From contig NZ_FOEI01000009.1 of assembly GCF_900110615.1 (NCBI RefSeq), positions 23,043 to 87,042 on the forward strand: a stretch of 64,000 bases of DNA, read 5' to 3'. This DNA is from Flavobacterium urocaniciphilum. GTDB lineage: Bacteria > Bacteroidota > Bacteroidia > Flavobacteriales > Flavobacteriaceae. Below are positions 58,699 through 64,000 of the stretch, piece by piece. A program made the translations under genes and the position numbers. Position 1 is the first letter of the stretch, and every line of letters begins with the position of its first letter. The notes beneath the pieces were generated by a model that saw only the letters and a list, made by a program, of their open reading frames with translations, ran no database searches and had not been told where the DNA came from.

Positions 58699-60126
58699 TT
58701 AATTGTTCTTAAAAGAATAAAACACATATTTATTACTTGGGTTACTTCCGCCATAAATCAATTCGTTTCCTAATTTAAAAGCTACAGTATTTTCCAATTT
58801 ACTATTCGAAATAAATAATCTCAATTTGTCAAATGCTAATTGTTTTTTTTCACCTTCAAGATGATTAAAACTTTTGTCAAATAAGCAATTGATATAAACA
58901 ACAATTCTATTGTTGTACGAATTGATATTATTCATTGTATAGTTTGAAGTTAATGCATAACTAAGTAAAACACCAGCTACTCCAAACATTCCACCGTACA
59001 TTGCATTATTGTTTTGAACCTCACTAACAGAACCTAATGTTAAATAATAAGTATCGTTTTCTAAATAACATGATATTGCTGGATTAGCAAACGTCATTTT
59101 TCTTAATAATTGATTTGATTTATCAAGTATTCTTGTGTTTTTAATAGATAACTTTTCTTGAATAATGTCGGAATTTTTAAAATCTATTTCTTTATCTAAC
59201 ATTATTTTAAAGTTCTTGATTTCGTTTTTGTTGAAATCTTTAACCGATACAGATAATATTGAATAATTAGTTTTAAACTGAATTAATAAATCATTTACAA
59301 AAAAAGAATTGCTCACATCTGAACTTTCAGAACCTTCTGGTTTTGCAAAAAATGGTTGCGAAAATAATTTATATTCAGGTTGAAAATTATCTAAATTAAT
59401 TTTTAATAATTGAGTGTACTCTTTGTTTGTGTCGAATGTAAAAATTATAGAATTGTCTTTTACGTATGATTTTTTTTCAAATGAAGCAAAAGTTAATGAA
59501 GCAGGATTGTCTTCAGAAACATTTTGAATATGACTACTTTGTGTTAAACTAGATTTTGTACATAAGTCATAAAATGAAACTTGTTGATTCAAATAATCGT
59601 AAAAAACGTGTTCGCTTAAATCGATTGTTTTTTTTGTAAATGATTTGTTTGTAAAACAGTAAAAATTAATATTGTTAGTTTTTTTTGTTACTGTAACAAT
59701 GTAAAATTTATTTTGAATAGTAATTCTGTTAATTACCTTCTCTTTTTCAATGTTAAAATTTAATGGAGTTACATTTGATTCTTTTTTGTCAAAATCATAA
59801 CTTAAAACATAAAATAATTTATCGTCTTTTGAACTCCAATAAGTATAATAGGTTGACTCATTTTTTGCATAACCAATAATGGATTCAATTTTTTGATCTC
59901 CTTTATTTGTTTTAATAGAATCAACAACTGCTAAATTTTCATTTAATTTGAAAGCAGATACAACTTCTTTGTTGTCAAAATATAATAAAACATTTTTAGA
60001 TTCTTCATCATTAATTTGAAATGATTCTGATTTTTTTGGGATTTTGATATTAATTTCAGAAATTAATTTTTGAGAATTAACTTTAAAAACACAAAATAAG
60101 GTAACGATTAAAATTTTTTTAAACAT
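58699..60126 (-). CDS. secreted protein of unknown function
   Basis: 475 residues. Signal peptide MFKKILIVTLFCVFKVNSQ. The mature part is Lys/Asn/Ser-rich with many short beta-like stretches (FYIVTVTKKTNNINFYCFT, NDLLIQFKTNYSILSVSVKDF) and one possible hydrophobic segment NAMYGGMFGVAGVLLSYALTS at about 375-395. No lipobox or T9SS tail. It lies 21 bp after metG on the same strand. Not recognised; it looks similar in style to the protein at 3558-5108. Confidence 0.72.
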   Translation of the reverse strand: MFKKILIVTLFCVFKVNSQKLISEINIKIPKKSESFQINDEESKNVLLYFDNKEVVSAFKLNENLAVVDSIKTNKGDQKIESIIGYAKNESTYYTYWSSKDDKLFYVLSYDFDKKESNVTPLNFNIEKEKVINRITIQNKFYIVTVTKKTNNINFYCFTNKSFTKKTIDLSEHVFYDYLNQQVSFYDLCTKSSLTQSSHIQNVSEDNPASLTFASFEKKSYVKDNSIIFTFDTNKEYTQLLKINLDNFQPEYKLFSQPFFAKPEGSESSDVSNSFFVNDLLIQFKTNYSILSVSVKDFNKNEIKNFKIMLDKEIDFKNSDIIQEKLSIKNTRILDKSNQLLRKMTFANPAISCYLENDTYYLTLGSVSEVQNNNAMYGGMFGVAGVLLSYALTSNYTMNNINSYNNRIVVYINCLFDKSFNHLEGEKKQLAFDKLRLFISNSKLENTVAFKLGNELIYGGSNPSNKYVFYSFKNN

Positions 60127-60147
60127 ATCAATTTTCAGTTGTATAAA

Positions 60148-62205
60148 TTATCCAATTACTGCTCCATTACTAACTCCATCTGTATCAGGATTTACAAATA
60201 CTAATTTTCCGTCAGGAGTATTTGTTAGTAATAACATACCTTCACTTTCCACACCGCGTAAAGCTCTTGGTGCTAAGTTAACCAACACGGTTACTTTTTT
60301 ACCAATCACTTCTTCAGGAGTAAAATGTTCTGCAATACCAGATACAATAGTTCTTACATCAATTCCTGTATCTACTTTTAAAACCAATAATTTATTGGCT
60401 TTTGGCATTTTTTCTGCTTCGATGATTGTTCCGATACGTAAATCAATTTTCGCGAAATCTTCAAATGAAGTTGTTTCTTTTTGAGGAGTTACCGTTTCGT
60501 TTTCTATTTTATTTGCTGTTTTTGTAGCTTCCAATTTGTCTATTTGTTTTTGAATTTCTGCGTCTTCAATTTGTGCGAATAATATTTCTGCTTGTCCGAT
60601 TTTATGATTGGCTACCAATAAATCTGATTTTGTAGCAACATCATTCCAAGTAGTTCCTTCGTTTAATAACATTTTACCTAATTTTTCAGAAGTAAATGGT
60701 AAAAATGGTTCGCATAAAACTTGTAAAGCAGTTGCAATTTGTAACGCCACATACATTTGAGTTTTTACACGCTCCGGATTTTCTTTTACCATTTTCCATG
60801 GCTCTTCTTCTGTAAGGTATTTATTTCCTAAACGAGCTACATTCATTAACTCACTTAATGCTTCTCTAAAACGGTATCTTTCAATTGACGATGCAATTAC
60901 AGATGGATACGCTTTTAATTCAGTTAAGGCTTGTAAATCTCCTTCTGAGAATTCGTTAGGTGTTGGAACAATTCCGTCGTAATATTTGTTCGTTAATACA
61001 ATTACACGATTAATAAAGTTTCCAAAAATGGCTGCTAATTCACTATTGTTTCTCGCTTGAAAATCTTTCCAAGTAAAATCGTTGTCTTTTGTTTCAGGTG
61101 CATTAGCAGTTAATGCATAACGCAATACGTCTTGTTTTTCAGGGAAATCTTGTAAATATTCATGTAGCCAAACTGCCCAGTTTTTAGAAGTAGATAATTT
61201 ATTCCCTTCTAAATTTAAAAACTCGTTAGCAGGAACATTATCAGGTAAAATATAACTTCCTTCAGCTTTTAACATCGCTGGAAAAATAATACAATGGAAG
61301 ACAATATTATCTTTTCCGATGAAGTGAACTAATTTTGTATCTGCATCTTTCCAATATGGTTCCCAATCTTTTCCTTGTTTGGCAGCCCATTCTTTTGTAG
61401 ACGAAATGTATCCAATTGGAGCGTCAAACCAAACGTATAATTTTTTTCCTTCTGCGCCTTCAACCGGAACATCAATTCCCCAATCTAAATCACGCGTTAC
61501 AGCTCTTGGTTCTAATCCGCCATCAACCCACGATTTTACTTGTCCGTAAACATTCGATTTCCAATCTGATTTATGACCTTCTAAAACCCATTCTTTTAAG
61601 AAATCTTCGTATCTATTTAATGGTAAAAACCAGTGTTTGGTTTCTTTTAAAATTGGTGTTTCTCCTGTAATGGTACTTTTCGGATTAATTAAATCGGTTG
61701 CGTTTAATGTAGAACCACATTTTTCACATTGATCTCCGTATGCGTCTTCATTTGCGCATTTCGGACACGTTCCAGTTACAAAACGATCAGCTAAAAATTG
61801 ATCTGCTTTGGCATCATATAATTGTTCCGTAGTTTCTTCAATAAAGTCGCCATTATCGTATAATTTTCTAAAAAATTCAGAAGCCGTTTTATGGTGAATT
61901 TCAGAAGAAGTTCTCGAGTAATTATCAAAAGAAATTCCGAAATCAATAAAAGATTGACGAATAATTCCGTCGTATTTATCTATAACTTGTTGTGGTGTAA
62001 TTCCTTCTTTTTTAGCTTTCATTGAAATGGCAACACCATGTTCATCGCTACCACAAATGAATGCTACATCTTTTCCTTGTAAACGTAAATATCTTGCGTA
62101 AATATCTGATGGCACATAAACTCCTGCTAAATGTCCAATATGAATTGGTCCATTTGTATAAGGTAATGCCGCAGTAATCGTATATCTTTTTGGATTTTCT
62201 AACAT
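60148..62205 (-). CDS. metG: methionyl-tRNA synthetase
   Basis: Charges tRNA-Met for initiation and elongation. 685 residues, the long form. The HIGH motif is PIHIGHLAG (about 17-25), the Zn knuckle has [19 protein letters not shown] with four Cys, and the KMSKS site appears as KLSTSK ([13 protein letters not shown]). The C-terminal about 110 residues ([20 protein letters not shown] onward) are the EMAP-II/Trbp-like tRNA-binding and dimerisation domain. Single-copy housekeeping gene. Confidence 0.98.
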   Translation of the reverse strand: MLENPKRYTITAALPYTNGPIHIGHLAGVYVPSDIYARYLRLQGKDVAFICGSDEHGVAISMKAKKEGITPQQVIDKYDGIIRQSFIDFGISFDNYSRTSSEIHHKTASEFFRKLYDNGDFIEETTEQLYDAKADQFLADRFVTGTCPKCANEDAYGDQCEKCGSTLNATDLINPKSTITGETPILKETKHWFLPLNRYEDFLKEWVLEGHKSDWKSNVYGQVKSWVDGGLEPRAVTRDLDWGIDVPVEGAEGKKLYVWFDAPIGYISSTKEWAAKQGKDWEPYWKDADTKLVHFIGKDNIVFHCIIFPAMLKAEGSYILPDNVPANEFLNLEGNKLSTSKNWAVWLHEYLQDFPEKQDVLRYALTANAPETKDNDFTWKDFQARNNSELAAIFGNFINRVIVLTNKYYDGIVPTPNEFSEGDLQALTELKAYPSVIASSIERYRFREALSELMNVARLGNKYLTEEEPWKMVKENPERVKTQMYVALQIATALQVLCEPFLPFTSEKLGKMLLNEGTTWNDVATKSDLLVANHKIGQAEILFAQIEDAEIQKQIDKLEATKTANKIENETVTPQKETTSFEDFAKIDLRIGTIIEAEKMPKANKLLVLKVDTGIDVRTIVSGIAEHFTPEEVIGKKVTVLVNLAPRALRGVESEGMLLLTNTPDGKLVFVNPDTDGVSNGAVIG

Positions 62206-62273
62206 TGTTAAATATTATTTACTGCAAAAATAAGTTTTTAGTAAGTAATTGGCGAATTTATTTTGATTTTGTT

Positions 62274-62281
62274 TAAATTTG
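62274..62281 (+). promoter_or_regulatory. -7 promoter box of the LD-carboxypeptidase gene
   Basis: TAAATTTG (TAnnTTTG), 22 bases before the ATG at 62304. Confidence 0.45.
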
Positions 62282-62303
62282 AAAGCAACATTTATTACAT
62301 TTC

Positions 62304-63257
62304 ATGTATAGATATTTAATACTATTTTTTCTTTCTTTAATTTCATATTCACAAAACAAAATGAAAATTCCACCTTATTTGAAAAAAGGCGACACGGTTG
62401 CTATTGTTTGTACGGCAAGAAAATTTTTTCCAGAAGATGCTAAACCAGCTATCGATTTATTAGAATCTTGGGGATTAAAAGTTAAATTAGGAAAAACAAT
62501 AGGGTTAGACAGTTGTCAGTTAGGTGGAACAGATGCCGAACGTACAGCAGATTTTCAAGAGCAATTGGATAATGATAATGTGAAAGCTATTTGGTGTGCT
62601 CGTGGCGGATATGGTACCGTTCGTATTATTGATATGATTGATTTTACAAAATTTAAAAAACATCCGAAATGGGTTATGGGTTTTAGTGATGTAACGGTTT
62701 TACATAGTCATATTAATACGTTAAATGTTGCAACTTTACATTCAATTATGCCTTTCACTGTTCCAAAAGCACCGGAAGAAGTTAAAGAAACTTTTAAAAA
62801 TTCACTTTTCGGAATTAAAAATTCATATACTATTCCTTCCAAATCATATGATAAAAAAGGTTTGGCTAAAGGAGAATTAGTAGGTGGGAATTTATCTATT
62901 TTATATAGTTTATTAGGGTCCAAATCGTCTATTGATACAAAAGGTAAAATTTTATTTATAGAAGATTTAGATGAATATTTATACCATATCGATCGGATGA
63001 TGTATAATTTAAAACGTAATGATTATTTCAAAAATGTAAAAGGAATTATTGTGGGAAGTATGCATGATATGCATGATAATGAAATTCCTTTCGGTCAAAA
63101 TGAAGTTCAAATTATTACTGAAATTGCAAAAGATTTAAATATTCCAATCGCATTTGAATTTTGTGCAGGACATCAAAAAGACAATCGAACTTTAGTTTTA
63201 GGTAGTCAGGTGACTTTTGAGGTTAACGATAAAGAAATAAAATTAAGTTTTGATTAA
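62304..63257 (+). CDS. LD-carboxypeptidase (peptidase S66)
   Basis: Cleaves the L,D-peptide bond of murein tetrapeptides during peptidoglycan recycling; related to MccF. 317 residues. A short signal-like N-terminus (MYRYLILFFLSLISYSQ) suggests a periplasmic location, whereas E. coli LdcA is cytoplasmic. The Ser-Glu-His triad fits Ser128 in GFSDVT, Glu220 in FIEDLDEYLYHIDRM and His290 in CAGHQKDN, with WCARGGYGTVRI nearby. Followed 26 bp later by the YraN gene. Confidence 0.92.
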   Translation: MYRYLILFFLSLISYSQNKMKIPPYLKKGDTVAIVCTARKFFPEDAKPAIDLLESWGLKVKLGKTIGLDSCQLGGTDAERTADFQEQLDNDNVKAIWCARGGYGTVRIIDMIDFTKFKKHPKWVMGFSDVTVLHSHINTLNVATLHSIMPFTVPKAPEEVKETFKNSLFGIKNSYTIPSKSYDKKGLAKGELVGGNLSILYSLLGSKSSIDTKGKILFIEDLDEYLYHIDRMMYNLKRNDYFKNVKGIIVGSMHDMHDNEIPFGQNEVQIITEIAKDLNIPIAFEFCAGHQKDNRTLVLGSQVTFEVNDKEIKLSFD

Positions 63258-63283
63258 ATTATTCTTCGTAAATTCGAAATGAA

Positions 63284-63649
63284 ATGGCTGAACATAATGA
63301 TTTAGGAAAATTAGGTGAAACATTAGCGGCTGATTTTTTAATTACTAATGGATATGATATTCTAGAAACAAACTGGGTTTTTCAAAAAGCAGAAGTTGAT
63401 ATTATCGCATTAAAAGAAAATATTTTAACAATAGTTGAAGTAAAAACAAGATCGAGTTCTGATTTTGGATTACCACAAGATTTTGTAAAACCAAAAAAAA
63501 TTAAACTTTTAGTTAAAGCAATTAATGAATATATCTTATTGAATGACATGGATGTAGAGGTTAGGTTTGATATTATATCAATTCTAGTTAATAATGAAGT
63601 CCCTGAAATAGACCATTTAGAAGATGCTTTTTTTTATTTTGACAAATAG
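63284..63649 (+). CDS. YraN/UPF0102 family protein
   Basis: 121 residues. Nuclease-like fold of the restriction-endonuclease type with GKLGETLAADFL, NGYDILETNW, the acidic EVDIIA and EVKTRSS motifs (about 36-57), then VKPKKIKLLVKAINEYI and VRFDIISI. No catalytic function has been established for the family to my knowledge. Shares strand and small spacing with the LD-carboxypeptidase gene. Confidence 0.93.
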   Translation: MAEHNDLGKLGETLAADFLITNGYDILETNWVFQKAEVDIIALKENILTIVEVKTRSSSDFGLPQDFVKPKKIKLLVKAINEYILLNDMDVEVRFDIISILVNNEVPEIDHLEDAFFYFDK

Positions 63650-63673
63650 TTATAATTATAACAAAATGTTTAT

Positions 63674-63681
63674 TATATTTG
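63674..63681 (+). promoter_or_regulatory. -7 promoter box of the 63-residue gene
   Basis: TATATTTG (TAnnTTTG), 38 bases before the ATG at 63720. The leader contains a CACACAAACACACACAAA low-complexity tract. Confidence 0.5.
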
Positions 63682-63719
63682 TACCAGAATAAACAACAAA
63701 CACACAAACACACACAAAA

Positions 63720-63911
63720 ATGAAAACAGTTGCTTCTGTCGTAGAACAGTATTTAAAGACTAAACCTTTTTTACTTAGTTCTTTATCTGAAGGTATTATT
63801 AATTTAACTTCTTTAGCGAGAAATATAATGCCGGAAATTGAAATGCACCTTGGAAAAGATATCAAACAAGGAGCAGTAGTAATGGCTTTAAAAAGAATTT
63901 CTGAAGTATAG
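63720..63911 (+). CDS. 63-residue protein, possibly a shortened member of a larger family
   Basis: 63 residues, no signal peptide, helical: VASVVEQYLKTKPFLLSSLSEGIINLTSLARNIMPEIEMHLGKDIKQGAVVMALKRISEV. The wording matches the N-terminus of flavobacterial proteins of about 170 residues that are often labelled aspartate-kinase or ACT-like. Here it ends in TAG at 63909 and the remaining 89 bases show stops in every frame and no coding look. It has its own promoter box. It could be a genuine short product or a truncated gene. Confidence 0.65.
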   Translation: MKTVASVVEQYLKTKPFLLSSLSEGIINLTSLARNIMPEIEMHLGKDIKQGAVVMALKRISEV

Positions 63912-64000
63912 GCTATAAATTAAAATGTAATAATAATACAATATAAAAAAGGTCGAAAAACCGTTTAAAATCAACTAATTAGGGCTAAAAAAGTCCTTTT

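Overview
The window reads as chromosomal DNA of a low-GC member of the Bacteroidota, most likely Flavobacteriaceae (Flavobacterium or a close relative). The evidence is strong A+T richness, promoter -7 boxes of the TAnnTTTG type instead of a classical -10 box, near absence of Shine-Dalgarno sites, type IX secretion (T9SS) C-terminal sorting domains, TonB-dependent receptors with CarboxypepD_reg-like N-termini, a lone lycopene cyclase, and an RND pump fused to its outer-membrane factor. I saw no rRNA or tRNA gene, CRISPR array, prophage, integrase or transposase.

Layout. 1-5.1 kb: end of truB, a thioredoxin-like protein, a patatin, pyrH and frr, and a secreted protein of unknown role. 5.1-15.7 kb: housekeeping genes (asnS, rpoN, ansA, tatD) with an SDR epimerase, lipid acyltransferase, LuxE-like protein and small membrane or outer-membrane proteins. 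15.8-19 kb: three consecutive genes for proteins with T9SS sorting tails, one of them a 112-residue protein that is almost only signal peptide plus tail. 19-26.8 kb: gdhA, an HD phosphohydrolase, a desaturase plus PlsC lipid pair, a bacilliredoxin and crtY. 26.8-41 kb: a metal-homeostasis region with a heavy-metal RND pump and adaptor, a TonB receptor divergent from a DtxR/MntR regulator, an Nramp transporter fused to a universal-stress domain, and feoA-feoB plus a 39-residue FeoB-associated peptide. 42.2-46.7 kb: a TPR histidine kinase and NarL-type regulator with a small lipoprotein, then an outer-membrane barrel and PhnA. 46.8-55 kb: an ALDH, haaO, and a surface-nutrient locus (secreted endonuclease/exonuclease/phosphatase family enzyme divergent from a TonB receptor and two lipoproteins). 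55-64 kb: SDR, Zn-finger protein, ssb, a CAT-like enzyme, HAD, metG, LD-carboxypeptidase, YraN and a 63-residue ORF.

Most notable signals: (i) short interspersed repeats inserted in frame inside two different SDR proteins (5372-5395, 55310-55332, 55691-55718), giving different peptides from the same DNA word, plus a 124-bp nested palindrome at 25518-25641; (ii) a TTTAG-N6-CTAAA operator sitting exactly on the -7 box of the metal-region TonB receptor, with a near copy just downstream of the feoAB -7 box, pointing to one DtxR/MntR regulon; (iii) three TTACG-N7-CGTAA-like sites flanking the two-component locus; (iv) an RND transporter/outer-membrane factor fusion with a signal-peptide-like junction; (v) a T9SS sorting-tail miniprotein next to two proteins with nearly identical tails. 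Family names are from recognition of motifs; no database search was run.
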